Shown here: piece after piece, positions 15,738-24,527 of the stretch
Position numbering within the stretch: position 1 is the stretch's first letter
How the letters are laid out: every line of letters begins with the position of its first letter
DNA from: Klebsiella huaxiensis
GTDB lineage: Bacteria; Pseudomonadota; Gammaproteobacteria; Enterobacterales; Enterobacteriaceae
NCBI RefSeq assembly: GCF_003261575.2
Contig: NZ_CP036175.1
Location: 4,340,001 to 4,404,000 of the forward strand
Reading direction: 5' to 3'
DNA length: 64,000 nt
Position numbers and translations under genes: made by a program
Notes under the pieces: model-generated
Databases searched by the model: none
Seen by the model: the letters and a program-made list of their open reading frames with translations, nothing else
What the model was told of the DNA's origin: nothing

Positions 15738-17114
15738 CTACGCCGGGCGGCGCAGAGTTTTAAAGGCCACAAACAGGAACAGGATCCACACCGGCAGCAG
15801 AATCGCCGACAGACGCATACCGTCGATCGTGCACATCAGCACCAGGATCAGCCCCAGAAAGGCGATGCAAAAATAGTTGCTGGCAGGCGACAGCAGCGCT
15901 TTAAACTTCGACTCACGCCCCTTGCGGCGCTGGGCAGCACGGAATTTCAGGTGCGCCAGGCAGATCATAATCCAGTTCAGCAGCAGCGTCGCCACCACCA
16001 ACGCCATCAGCAGTCCGAGGGCTTTCTGCGGCAGCAGGTAGTTAAGCAGCACCACCAGCGAGGTGATAATCCCGGAAAGCATCAGGGAGTTGACCGGTAC
16101 GCCGCGCTTGCTGACGCGAGCAAGAAACTTCGGCGCGTTGCCCTGCACCGAAAGGCCGAACAGCATCCGGCTATTGGAATAAACGCCGCTGTTGTAGACC
16201 GACAGCGAAGCCACCAGAATCACGAAGTTCAGCGCTGAAGCCACCACGTTACTGTCGAGATTATGGAAAATCATCACGAATGGACTACTGTCGGATTTGA
16301 TTTCCACCCACGGATAAAGGGCCAGCAGAACTACCAGCGAACCGATATAAAACAGCAAAATACGGTACACCACCTGGTTAACCGCTTTCGGAATGCTCTT
16401 CTCTGGATTGTGCGCTTCGGCGGCGGTAATGCCGATAAGCTCCAGACCGCCGAAGGAGAACATGATCACCGCCAGCGACATAATCAGCCCGTGCCAGCCA
16501 GTGGCAAAGAAGCCACCGTGTTTCCACAGGTTATCGATTCCCGCTTTGCTGCCGCCGTGTCCGCCAAACAGCATCCACAGACCAAAGCCAATCATGCCGA
16601 TAATCGCCAGCACCTTAATCAGCGCGAACCAGAACTCCGCTTCGCCGTACAGGCGAACGTTAACGAGGTTAACCGCATTGATAATAATGAAGAAGACGGC
16701 GGCCCAAATCCACGTCGGCACGTCCGGTAGCCAGTACTGCATGTAGATCCCGGCTGCGGTCAGCTCAGCCATCCCCACCAGCACAAACATCACCCAATAG
16801 TTCCAGCCGGAAAGAAAGCCCGCGAATGGGCCCCAGTATTTATAGGCAAAGTGGGCAAAGGAGCCAGAAACCGGCTCTTCGACGACCATTTCGCCAAGCT
16901 GGCGCATAATCAGAAAAGCAACGATCCCGGCGACGGCGTAGCCGAGCAGTACGGCCGGTCCCGCCATTTGAATCGCTGGCCCAATGCCGAGAAACAGGCC
17001 GGTACCGATGGCGCCGCCAAGGGCGATAAGTTGGATATGTCGGTTCTGTAAACCGCGGTGAAGCGTCGGGCCGCTTTCCTCTACGGCATCCGACGACGTT
17101 GACGCGTCTTTCAC
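15738..17114 (-). CDS. pheP: Phenylalanine-specific permease PheP
   Basis: 458-residue amino acid:H+ symporter of the APC superfamily AAT group with 12 membrane segments. It carries the family signature IALGGAIGTGLFLGIGPAI near residues 30-50 and is nearly colinear with E. coli PheP throughout (for example MRQLGEMVVEEPVSGSFAHF near 75-95). The GTG at 17114 (reading VKDAS) is chosen because it gives exactly the 458-residue length of E. coli PheP and has AGGGG upstream. In-frame codons further 5' would start inside a repeat remnant. It faces ybdG as in E. coli, but about 7 kb of other genes lie between them here. Confidence 0.93.
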   Translation of the reverse strand: MKDASTSSDAVEESGPTLHRGLQNRHIQLIALGGAIGTGLFLGIGPAIQMAGPAVLLGYAVAGIVAFLIMRQLGEMVVEEPVSGSFAHFAYKYWGPFAGFLSGWNYWVMFVLVGMAELTAAGIYMQYWLPDVPTWIWAAVFFIIINAVNLVNVRLYGEAEFWFALIKVLAIIGMIGFGLWMLFGGHGGSKAGIDNLWKHGGFFATGWHGLIMSLAVIMFSFGGLELIGITAAEAHNPEKSIPKAVNQVVYRILLFYIGSLVVLLALYPWVEIKSDSSPFVMIFHNLDSNVVASALNFVILVASLSVYNSGVYSNSRMLFGLSVQGNAPKFLARVSKRGVPVNSLMLSGIITSLVVLLNYLLPQKALGLLMALVVATLLLNWIMICLAHLKFRAAQRRKGRESKFKALLSPASNYFCIAFLGLILVLMCTIDGMRLSAILLPVWILFLFVAFKTLRRPA

Positions 17115-17158
17115 GTCGATCCCCTGTGTGTTTATATGAAGGGGCACCTTGTAACACT

Positions 17159-17194
17159 TATACCCGTCATACTTCAAGCCGCAGATGCCCTGGC
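17159..17194. repeat. Decayed ERIC end
   Basis: TATACCCGTCATACTTCAAG (17159-17178) equals one terminal 20 bp of the ERIC copies in this window; similarity fades over the next 16 bases. No other half is present, so it is a truncated or solo end lying upstream of pheP. Confidence 0.7.
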
Positions 17195-17254
17195 TTCATA
17201 CGTTCATTGATTTATCACAAGGGGCGAGCAGCCCTGCCCGCCCCAGCGTTTTGC

Positions 17255-19465
17255 TTAGAACTCGTAGCCGACCGAAACCTTGAACGTCCGCGGCTCACCG
17301 CGGAACAAATAGGTTCCACTGTCATCAGCTCCGGACCAGTAGTTCTCATCCGTCACGTTATCCACCCCCGCCCGTACCGTCATCTGGTTCTGATTCTCGT
17401 TAAGCGCCAGGCGATAGCGCACGCCGAGATCCAAGGTGGTGTAGCTATCAATCTTCTTGGTGTTCGCCTGATTGGCATACTGCGAACCGGAGTGGTTGAG
17501 GCGCGCGGTGGCGGTCAGACCGTCGATGGGCTTGATATCATACTCTGCGCCAAGCACCGCATAGAACCCCGGCACGCCAATCGCTGTTTTACCATCGTTG
17601 ATGCCATCTTTGGTTTTCGACAGCTCGGCTTCCAGCCAGGTGGCGCTGGCGTTAAGACGCAGGCCATATAAAGGTTCACCGAAGATATTAAATTCAACGC
17701 CGCGGTTACGCTGCTCGCCGTCAAGACCATAGTGTTTCTTGCTGTCGAGGAATGCTGATGGCATTTTAATTTCAAACAAGGCTAGCGAGCCGCCAATACG
17801 GCCGAAATCTGCCTTCACCCCTACTTCGTTTTGTTTGGAGTGGATGATCCCAATACTTTCACCGTAGTTAGTGGCGGAGTTCGGTGCATTGCTGCCCGGC
17901 TGAAGAGCTTCGGTATGGTTGGCGTATAAAGAGATAACCTCCCACGGCTTGTAGACCACCCCATAGGTTGGCATCCAGCGACTGTCGTCATACGCATCGC
18001 TTTGCAGACCGGTGGTTTTGTCGTAGTTACGCACAACCACTTTTTGATGGCGCGCGCCAGCGGTAAACAGCAGCGTATCGTCCAGTACGCCGAGCGTATC
18101 GCTCAACAGCCAGCCCTGTGAACGAGTGCGGCCGCTGGTGAGCGGATCGTAATAGTCACCGCCGAAGGAAGAGTTAGCCGGAGGCGCAACCTGCTGGGTA
18201 TTGTAAATATTGACCAGCGGGTTATCGGCAGCCTTAGACATCCGCCACGCGGTTTGGTCATTTTGAGTTTTCGCCGAATAGCCAACGTTCACTTTGTGCG
18301 AAACAAAACCGGTAGCGAACTCGCCGCGAATGCCGGCCATGCCGCTGGCGGTATCAATATAGCGGTTGGTATCCAGACGACCCGCCGTGGCGTTGCCTTC
18401 TCGATCGATAAGCTTCGAAGCGCTATACAGACCGATTTCATGGGCATGCTGAGCGCCCAGCGACGCATAGGCAGTCCATTTATCGACAATGTCGTACTCC
18501 ATTCTCAGCATACCGAACTCATTTTCGATATCGCTGTAAGCCCATTTTTGCGTGTAGTTATGGGTATTGCCCGGCAGACGCGGGATAAAATCAACGGCTG
18601 AAATATTGATGCCCATCGGGCCGCCGTGGAACGTTTTCTTCTGATAGCCAAAATCAAAAGAGCTGCGCAAGCGCTCGCCGCGATAGTCGAGACCAATAGC
18701 GGCCAGAGTGGTTCTGCGCTTGTCATTCTCGACCGCCGCCTCGCCTTCACGATGCACCAGGTTCACCCGCGCGCCGAACTGGTTATCGTCACCAAAGCGA
18801 CGGCCTAAATCCAGCGAACCACCGACCTGAGAATCAGAGGTATAGTCCACGCCAACGTTGGCGGTCGGGGTATCTTCCGCACGCTTCGGCTCCAGGTTAA
18901 TCATCCCGCCGACGCCGGAGCTGGCGGCACCATTGAGCAGGGCGTTCGCGCCTTTAAAAATCTCAACCCGCTCCAGCATAGCGGTATCCATCACCTGACG
19001 CGGCACCACGCCGGACAGGCCGCTCAGGGTCATATCATCGCCATCGAATTTGAGTCCGCGAATACGATAGGTCTCGGCATAGTTACCGTAGCCCTGCACC
19101 GGCTGAACTCCGGCATCGTTGCTCACCACGTCGGTAATGGTTTTTGCCTGCTGATCCTGAATCAGCTTCGAGGTATAGCCGATGATGCTAAACGGAACGT
19201 CCATCGCATTTTGTTCACCGAGCATCCCCAGACGGCCGCCGTTCGCTACCTGACCGTCCAGATAGGCAGGCACCACCAGATCGCCACCGGATTTAAAATC
19301 GCTGTCGGAAGTCGCCCGGACGACCATCGTTTCTTCTGTTTTTTTGCGTTCAGCGTCGTTTTCCGCCGCCGTGGCTGAATGGGTAATAGCGCCAATAGTC
19401 AACGCCAGCAGCGTTTTCCGTAGCGGGAAAGCCGAATAGTGAGAGGTAAGCATAATTTGTCCCAT
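17255..19465 (-). CDS. TonB-dependent siderophore receptor (FcuA/FhuE-like)
   Basis: 736-residue outer-membrane receptor with an N-terminal signal peptide (about residues 1-33, ending ATAAEN), a TonB-box-like ETMVV at about 45-49, a plug domain (about 75-200; YRIRGLKFDG, LERVEIFKGANALLNG, GGMINLEPKR) and a 22-strand barrel ending in the YEF assembly motif. The plug wording is that of siderophore receptors such as FcuA. It follows a YncE-like beta-propeller lipoprotein on the same strand, separated by 46 bp that hold a 7-bp GC hairpin. The pair is preceded by a Fur box, so expression should rise under iron limitation. ATG at 19465 is used; the ATG at 19453 has a better-spaced GGGA and is an alternative. 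Confidence 0.87.
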   Translation of the reverse strand: MGQIMLTSHYSAFPLRKTLLALTIGAITHSATAAENDAERKKTEETMVVRATSDSDFKSGGDLVVPAYLDGQVANGGRLGMLGEQNAMDVPFSIIGYTSKLIQDQQAKTITDVVSNDAGVQPVQGYGNYAETYRIRGLKFDGDDMTLSGLSGVVPRQVMDTAMLERVEIFKGANALLNGAASSGVGGMINLEPKRAEDTPTANVGVDYTSDSQVGGSLDLGRRFGDDNQFGARVNLVHREGEAAVENDKRRTTLAAIGLDYRGERLRSSFDFGYQKKTFHGGPMGINISAVDFIPRLPGNTHNYTQKWAYSDIENEFGMLRMEYDIVDKWTAYASLGAQHAHEIGLYSASKLIDREGNATAGRLDTNRYIDTASGMAGIRGEFATGFVSHKVNVGYSAKTQNDQTAWRMSKAADNPLVNIYNTQQVAPPANSSFGGDYYDPLTSGRTRSQGWLLSDTLGVLDDTLLFTAGARHQKVVVRNYDKTTGLQSDAYDDSRWMPTYGVVYKPWEVISLYANHTEALQPGSNAPNSATNYGESIGIIHSKQNEVGVKADFGRIGGSLALFEIKMPSAFLDSKKHYGLDGEQRNRGVEFNIFGEPLYGLRLNASATWLEAELSKTKDGINDGKTAIGVPGFYAVLGAEYDIKPIDGLTATARLNHSGSQYANQANTKKIDSYTTLDLGVRYRLALNENQNQMTVRAGVDNVTDENYWSGADDSGTYLFRGEPRTFKVSVGYEF

Positions 19466-19486
19466 AGGTGATGAAAGTCAAACAAG

Positions 19487-19504
19487 GGGCCCGCCGTCGG
19501 GCCC
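19487..19504 (-). other. Intercistronic GC hairpin
   Basis: GGGCCCG (19487-19493) / CGGGCCC (19498-19504) with 4-base loop, between the beta-propeller gene and the receptor gene. Read on the minus strand it is followed by CTTGTTTGACTTT, so it could be a leaky terminator or a stability element that sets the ratio of the two proteins. Confidence 0.55.
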
Positions 19505-19511
19505 AAATTTC

Positions 19512-20594
19512 TTATTTCGCGGTCAGGTCAATGCGGACAACGCTGTCCGGCCCTTTCGTCGAATGATCTTTGTTGAACGGCTGCTTAACGGTGACAAACA
19601 GCGTCTGGCCGTCAGCGGAAATCAGCAGGCTGTTAGGGTTAGCCGGAATATCCCACGACTTTTTCAGCGCGTAGCTGGTGCCATCGAGGCTGATAACTTT
19701 GCCAGATTCGCGCTGGGAGATATAAATCTCGTTGCGCTTAGGATTGAACTGCACCGCCAGCGAGTCGCCTACCTCCAGTTGCTTAATCACCTTACCGCTG
19801 TGAATATCGAGTACCAGGGTGGTTTTAGCTTTGGAGTTATCGGTGACGAACAGACGACCGGTGGCGCTATCTTCAGCAATGTTCAGCAGCAGCGCCGGTT
19901 TATCGCCCAGCGGCTTCCAGCGGTGTTCGATACGGTTATCGCGCGGGTTAATCACCAGAATTTCACCGCCGCCGTTTGCCGCGTACAGCCGTTCGGTTTG
20001 TGCGGAATAGTGCAGGCCGGTCATCCATTTGCCGGTATTTTTAATCCGCGTTTTCAGCTTCAGGGTGTCGGCATCGACCACCCAGATTTGCGCCGGATCG
20101 GCGACTGCGCCAACGTAAAGGGTGTTATTGAGCAGCAGGATTTGACGCGCACCGTACGGGAAACCTTCTTTATTGCGTTCGCTAAACAGCAGGCGTTTTT
20201 GGACTTTGCCGTTGGCCGTGTCGATAGCGCTAATGCCGCCATCCAGCGAGTTGGTGACAAACAGCGTACTGCCGTCAGGGCTGAGCTGTACGGCAAAGTT
20301 TTTCAGATCGGTGTGGGTCATGCCGATAGTTTTCAGGGTTGCCGGATCCAGCTTGTACACCGCGCCGCCCTGCACATCTTTAAAGCCTTCAGCGCTGGCA
20401 ACGTACAGCGCATCGCCTTTCGGACTGAGTGCCATTTCATACAAGCCTTCCGCCAGCTCGCGTTTGAGCGGCTGTACGGCGGTTTCCGCTTTTTGTTCGA
20501 CAACAGGTTGAGAAATGGGAGAGGTGTGAGTCGCGGCGCAGCCGCTTAAGACCGCAGAGATAGCCAGCGCCAACGCCGGGAGAGTGTATTTCAT
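19512..20594 (-). CDS. YncE-like seven-bladed beta-propeller lipoprotein
   Basis: 360-residue lipoprotein. The signal peptide MKYTLPALALAISAVLSGC gives a clear lipobox LSGC. The mature part is a run of about seven beta-propeller blades, each with a phrase such as SPKGDALYVAS, SPDGSTLFVTN, NPKRNEIYISQ and SADGQTLFVTV, as in E. coli YncE and other NHL/YVTN-type proteins. E. coli yncE also lies beside a TonB receptor gene and is Fur-regulated, which fits this layout, although E. coli YncE is not a lipoprotein. ATG at 20594 has AGGA at correct spacing. The 5' untranslated region is about 165 bases from a Fur box and can fold. The precise role in iron or ligand handling is unknown. Confidence 0.8.
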   Translation of the reverse strand: MKYTLPALALAISAVLSGCAATHTSPISQPVVEQKAETAVQPLKRELAEGLYEMALSPKGDALYVASAEGFKDVQGGAVYKLDPATLKTIGMTHTDLKNFAVQLSPDGSTLFVTNSLDGGISAIDTANGKVQKRLLFSERNKEGFPYGARQILLLNNTLYVGAVADPAQIWVVDADTLKLKTRIKNTGKWMTGLHYSAQTERLYAANGGGEILVINPRDNRIEHRWKPLGDKPALLLNIAEDSATGRLFVTDNSKAKTTLVLDIHSGKVIKQLEVGDSLAVQFNPKRNEIYISQRESGKVISLDGTSYALKKSWDIPANPNSLLISADGQTLFVTVKQPFNKDHSTKGPDSVVRIDLTAK

Positions 20595-20628
20595 AAGATC
20601 AATCCTGAACAAAATCAATGATCCGATG

Positions 20629-20742
20629 GTGACTCCGCCGCCGATGTTCTCTTTTTCGGTCTTGCGTTAGCGAGCCCCACCCTACGCCTTCGAAGTTTCC
20701 CTGTGAGCAGTCACTGAGGCAGGTAGTTCCCTGAAAGCCTGC
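20629..20742 (-). other. Long structured 5' leader of the beta-propeller/receptor operon
   Basis: Between the Fur box and the start codon lies a GC-rich leader with several matched arms. GTGACT (20629-20634) pairs with AGTCAC (20709-20714) and closes about 75 bases. Inside it, GCGT (20664-20667) pairs with ACGC (20684-20687). Outside, GCAGG (20719-20723) pairs with CCTGC (20738-20742). I do not recognise a known riboswitch: the cobalamin, FMN and TPP core strings are absent. It could be a cis-regulatory RNA or an unstructured leader with chance pairings. Confidence 0.35.
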
Positions 20743-20758
20743 AAACAAAAAGAAGAAT

Positions 20759-20777
20759 GAGAACTATACGCATTATC
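20759..20777. promoter_or_regulatory. Fur box
   Basis: GAGAACTATACGCATTATC matches the 19-bp Fur consensus GATAATGATAATCATTATC at 14 of 19 positions, with the right half nearly perfect. It lies upstream of the beta-propeller/TonB receptor operon, at the expected promoter position about 165 bp before the first ATG. Confidence 0.7.
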
Positions 20778-20895
20778 TCATCGTAATCAAGCCTGTCTTT
20801 TTCCGAATGGAAAAACGTTTCATTTTTCGGTGAAAGGTATTCAGAGCAGTGGTATTGGCTGAGGATGAGGAAAAATGGAATACAAAACGCTGATG

Positions 20896-20926
20896 GAAAA
20901 GCGCCGGAACTCGACAGATTCCGGCG
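20896..20926 (-). terminator. Intrinsic terminator of the aldo/keto reductase gene
   Basis: CGCCGGAA (20902-20909) / TTCCGGCG (20919-20926), 8-bp stem with 9-base loop; on the minus strand it is followed by CTTTTCC. It lies 8 bp beyond the reductase stop. Confidence 0.75.
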
Positions 20927-20933
20927 TCGAAAA

Positions 20934-21887
20934 CTACGCGCTGGCGGTATCCAGACGCGCCAGCTGTTCAGCGCGGAGGTTCAACGCAGCGGCACGGGCA
21001 AAGCTCTCCACCTGAGCGATACTGGTGGCGCTGGCAATCGGGGCCGTTACGCCTTCACGACTCATTAGCCAGGCTAGCGCGACTTCGGCAGGTTTAGCAT
21101 TCTGTTGTTCCGCCACCTCAACCAGAGTATCGACGATACGCAGCCCGCGCGGATTGAGGTATTTACCTATGCCGCCGCCGCGCTGGCTTTGCGCCAGATC
21201 GGACTGCTGACGGTATTTACCGGTCAGGAAGCCAGATGCCAGGCTGTAGTAGGTCACCACGCCGATATCGCGGCTGATGCACAGGTCGCAGAGCGCGCCT
21301 TCAAAGGCCGAACGATGATAAAGATTGTATTCCGGTTGCAGCACCTGCCAGGCCGGTAGACCGCTTTTGCGCGAGACTTCCAGGGCGCTCGAAAGCTGCT
21401 GTGCATCAAGGTTCGAGGCCCCCATCGCGCGGATTTTTCCCGCCTGCTGTAAGGCCTGGAACGCGTCGAGGGTTTCGGCAACCGGGGTTTCCGGGTCCGG
21501 CCAGTGGGAAAAGTAAAGGTCGATATAATCGGTGTTCAGGCGGCGCAGCGAATCTTCCACCGCCTGCTGGATCCAGGCTTTTTTCAGTCCTTTATGGCCG
21601 GGAAGGCCTAAATCGGAACCGACTTTAGTGAAAATTTTCACCTTATCGCGCATGCCTGGCCGCGCCTGCAGCCAGCGACCGATAATGGCTTCGGACTCGC
21701 CGCCCTGGTTACCATCCGCCCAGCGGGAGTAAACATCCGCCGTGTCGATAGCATCAAAGCCGTGGTCTACAAACGCATCAAGAATGGCAAAACTGGTTTT
21801 TTCATCGATGGTCCAGCCAAAAACGTTGCCGCCAAACACCAGCGGGGCGATGGAAAATCCGGTTTTGCCCAAGGGACGTGTCATCAT
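20934..21887 (-). CDS. Aldo/keto reductase
   Basis: 317-residue NADPH-dependent AKR with the TIM-barrel tetrad visible: the aspartate and tyrosine in AIDTADVYSRW (about residues 48-58), the lysine in KIFTKVGSD (about 84-92) and the histidine in DLYFSHWPDP (about 123-132). NADPH-site elements include the C-terminal region APIASATS. It belongs to the oxidoreductase group exemplified by YajO/YdhF relatives; the natural substrate is unknown. The ATG at 21887 is chosen because AAGGAG lies 8 bases upstream; the GTG three codons earlier overlaps that site. Transcribed alone, with its own terminator. Confidence 0.85.
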   Translation of the reverse strand: MMTRPLGKTGFSIAPLVFGGNVFGWTIDEKTSFAILDAFVDHGFDAIDTADVYSRWADGNQGGESEAIIGRWLQARPGMRDKVKIFTKVGSDLGLPGHKGLKKAWIQQAVEDSLRRLNTDYIDLYFSHWPDPETPVAETLDAFQALQQAGKIRAMGASNLDAQQLSSALEVSRKSGLPAWQVLQPEYNLYHRSAFEGALCDLCISRDIGVVTYYSLASGFLTGKYRQQSDLAQSQRGGGIGKYLNPRGLRIVDTLVEVAEQQNAKPAEVALAWLMSREGVTAPIASATSIAQVESFARAAALNLRAEQLARLDTASA

Positions 21888-22018
21888 GCCGTTCACTCCT
21901 TATCGCTTATATTCAGTATCCTTCGGAACGCCGTGAGGGTCAGGAAAGGACAATTACGGGATAGTAAGAAAAGGAAGCTTGAAGCGGGCTTTCCGTGCCC
22001 GCTGAATGCATAACAACA

Positions 22019-22795
22019 TTATGTCCCGGAATAGACATCAAAGCTAAAATATTTCCCTGCTAGCTTTTTATAGGTGCCGTCGGCGAGAATTTTGGCAATC
22101 GCGCCGTTAATTTCCTGACGCAGGGCTTCATCGTCTTTACGCAGACCAATCGCCGCCCCGGCGCCAAACAGCTTGTCGTCCTGCAAATGCCCGCCAACGA
22201 AAGCAAAATCTTTGCCCTGCGGCTGCTGCAGGAAGCTGTAGTCGGCCATCATCCCGGAAAGCACCGCGCCATCAATACGCCCGGACTCCAAATCCTGTAC
22301 CACGCGATCCGCCCCCTGATAGGCAACAATATTGATTCCCGCCGTGCGCCAGTGCTGGTTGACGTACGTTTCCTGCGCCGACCCCTGCTCTACGCCGATG
22401 GTTTTGCCCTTCAACTGCTCGACGGTATTCCCGGCCAGCGTGTTTTTACGCGCCACAAGGAATACCGGGCCGTTATACAGCTTATCGCTAAAGCCAATCT
22501 GCTCTTTACGCTTCTCGGTCATATACATTCCGGAAAGGATCGCGTCGAACTTGCGCGCCTTCAGCGCCGGAATAATGCCGTCGAAGTTGCTTTCTACCCA
22601 CACGCACTTCGCCTGGAGCTGCTCGCAAATCGCGTTCCCGAGGTCAATATCAAAACCCGCCAGCTTACCCTGTGGGTCTTTCCATTCAAACGGCGCGAAA
22701 GTCGGGTCAACGCCAAAGCGAATTTCCTTATTTTCTGCGGCCAGGGCTGAAGTTGAGGCCATCAGCGCGACCCACAGCAGAAGAGATTTTTTCAT
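22019..22795 (-). CDS. Amino-acid ABC transporter periplasmic binding protein (ArgT/HisJ-like), orphan
   Basis: 258-residue type 2 periplasmic binding protein. A signal peptide (MKKSLLLWVALMASTSALAA) precedes IRFGVDPTFAPFEWKDPQGKL (split IRFGVDPTFAPFEW / KDPQGKL), GFDIDLGNAICEQL, and the FDGIIPALKARKFDAILSGM ligand-site region, as in the lysine/arginine/ornithine and histidine binders. No permease or ATPase gene lies nearby, so it probably feeds a transporter encoded elsewhere, such as the His/Lys-Arg-Orn system. It starts 19 bp after an M20 amidohydrolase on the same strand, so it may bind the amino acid released by, or the conjugate cleaved by, that enzyme. Confidence 0.85.
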   Translation of the reverse strand: MKKSLLLWVALMASTSALAAENKEIRFGVDPTFAPFEWKDPQGKLAGFDIDLGNAICEQLQAKCVWVESNFDGIIPALKARKFDAILSGMYMTEKRKEQIGFSDKLYNGPVFLVARKNTLAGNTVEQLKGKTIGVEQGSAQETYVNQHWRTAGINIVAYQGADRVVQDLESGRIDGAVLSGMMADYSFLQQPQGKDFAFVGGHLQDDKLFGAGAAIGLRKDDEALRQEINGAIAKILADGTYKKLAGKYFSFDVYSGT

Positions 22796-22814
22796 TATTT
22801 ACGGACTCCAGAGA

Positions 22815-23993
22815 TCAACGGCAGTGTGTTTCAACTAACCGGGCGAACAGCGTCGCGCCGGTGGAAATAATGTCATCATTAAAGTCGTAGCCGGGGTTAT
22901 GCACCATGCAGCTGCCCTTCCGGCCTTTTTCGCCATTGCCCAGCAGGAAGTAGCAGCCGGGGCGCTCCCGCAGCATAAAGGCGAAATCTTCGCTGGCATT
23001 CATTGGAGGTATCGATTCCAGAACGCCCTCTTCGCCAAACACCTCCAGCGCCAGCGCTTTAGCGAACTCAGTTTCCTCAACGCTGTTGGTCAGCACCGGA
23101 TAGGAGTCAAAAACCTCGACTTCGCTGCTGGCGCCGTAGCTTTTGGCGGTAAACTCGGCGAGCTCCTTGATACGTTTGATTAGCAGATCGCGGATTTCCG
23201 GTTTCATCGCCCGCACGCTCAGTTCCATCACCACGTTTTCAGGAATCACGTTAGACGCGATACCCGCCTGGAAGGTGCCCACGCTGACCACTGCGGTTTC
23301 ACCCGGCGGCACGTTACGCGCCACGATACTTTGTAGATTCATCACCAGCGCCGCGCCGGTCACGATGGGGTCGACGGTGCGCTCAGGATGCGCGCCGTGA
23401 CCGCCATAGCCGGTAATGGTGATTTTGACCGTATCCGCCGAGGCCATAAAGTTGCCAGCGTAAAAGCCGAGTTTCCCCACCGGCAGACCCGGCATATTGT
23501 GCAGGCCAAAGATGCGCTCGCAGGGGAAACGCTCAAACAGCCCGTCTTTAATCATTAAATCTGCGCCGCCGATAGCTTCTTCCGCAGGCTGGAATATCAG
23601 ATGTACCGTGCCGTTAAACTGGCAGGCCGGAGAAGCGATATATTTCGCCGCCGCCAGCAGAATTGTGGTGTGACCGTCGTGGCCGCAGGCGTGCATTTTT
23701 CCGGCAACGGTGCTGGCCCAGGGAAGATCGGTCGCTTCGAAAATCGGCAGTGCGTCCATATCGGCGCGCAGGCCAATGGTGCGTGGAGAGTCGCCCTTAC
23801 GCAACGTCCCTACCAGGCCGGTTTTTGCCAGCTCACGAGTTACCGTATAGCCCCACTCGGTCAGTTTCCCGGCCACCAGCTCACTGGTATTAAACTCTTC
23901 GAGGCTTAATTCCGGATTGGCATGTAAATAATGACGGATAGCAATCATCTCGTCTTCAGTGGCTTTAATTTCAGGAATAACAAAATCGGTCAT
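22815..23993 (-). CDS. M20 family amidohydrolase (hippurate hydrolase / N-acyl amino acid type)
   Basis: 392-residue cytoplasmic zinc peptidase-fold hydrolase of the M20D amidohydrolase group, which cleaves N-acyl or hippurate-type conjugates, releasing a free amino acid. The metal motif is KMHACGHDGHTT (about residues 98-109), with LIFQPAEEAIGGA (about 131-143) giving the catalytic glutamate, GGHGAHPE (about 190-197) in the lid region and MNASEDFAFML near 350. The ATG at 23993 has GGAGACC upstream; earlier in-frame codons lack a ribosome site. It forms an operon with the orphan binding protein downstream. The exact substrate is unknown. Confidence 0.85.
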   Translation of the reverse strand: MTDFVIPEIKATEDEMIAIRHYLHANPELSLEEFNTSELVAGKLTEWGYTVTRELAKTGLVGTLRKGDSPRTIGLRADMDALPIFEATDLPWASTVAGKMHACGHDGHTTILLAAAKYIASPACQFNGTVHLIFQPAEEAIGGADLMIKDGLFERFPCERIFGLHNMPGLPVGKLGFYAGNFMASADTVKITITGYGGHGAHPERTVDPIVTGAALVMNLQSIVARNVPPGETAVVSVGTFQAGIASNVIPENVVMELSVRAMKPEIRDLLIKRIKELAEFTAKSYGASSEVEVFDSYPVLTNSVEETEFAKALALEVFGEEGVLESIPPMNASEDFAFMLRERPGCYFLLGNGEKGRKGSCMVHNPGYDFNDDIISTGATLFARLVETHCR

Positions 23994-24387
23994 GCCGGTC
24001 TCCGGGATATAAAAATAGGTGCTCAGTTTTAATAACTTAACTTGGCAGAGGTTTAATGCAAGCAGCATTTCTTATTACAGAGGCTGGTACCATCTCATTT
24101 ATTCATAATGATTTACTTACGAAATTTCTTTCTTTATATCGCAGAGCAAAACAGCATCCTTTCTAATCATCTGATTATCATTACGTTATTAGTGCAATAA
24201 TAATAAATTAAATGCATTGATGCAGATAAAGGTTCGATAAAATGCTTTACAGGTAATATTTTCGTCTTTCATGAGATCATCTGTAACCTGGAAAAAATCG
24301 CTACCACGATCACATAATTTTGCTTTTTCTTTTTACTTTGTTTCCTTTGTTAACTATATTGCACTCACTTGCTTAGTCACCAACGTA
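23994..24387. other. AT-rich intergenic region upstream of the amidohydrolase
   Basis: 394 bp without a gene. It holds the amidohydrolase promoter on the minus strand and an inverted repeat TGCAT-TG-ATGCA at 24213-24224. Base composition is far more AT-rich than the neighbours. I see no RNA gene and no recognisable operator beyond that repeat. Confidence 0.5.
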
Positions 24388-24515
<128 letters not shown>

Positions 24516-24527
24516 CGAGGTTTGAAG

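Noticed and set aside
20629..20742. Cobalamin, FMN or TPP riboswitch
   Set aside because: The conserved core strings of these classes are missing on both strands.
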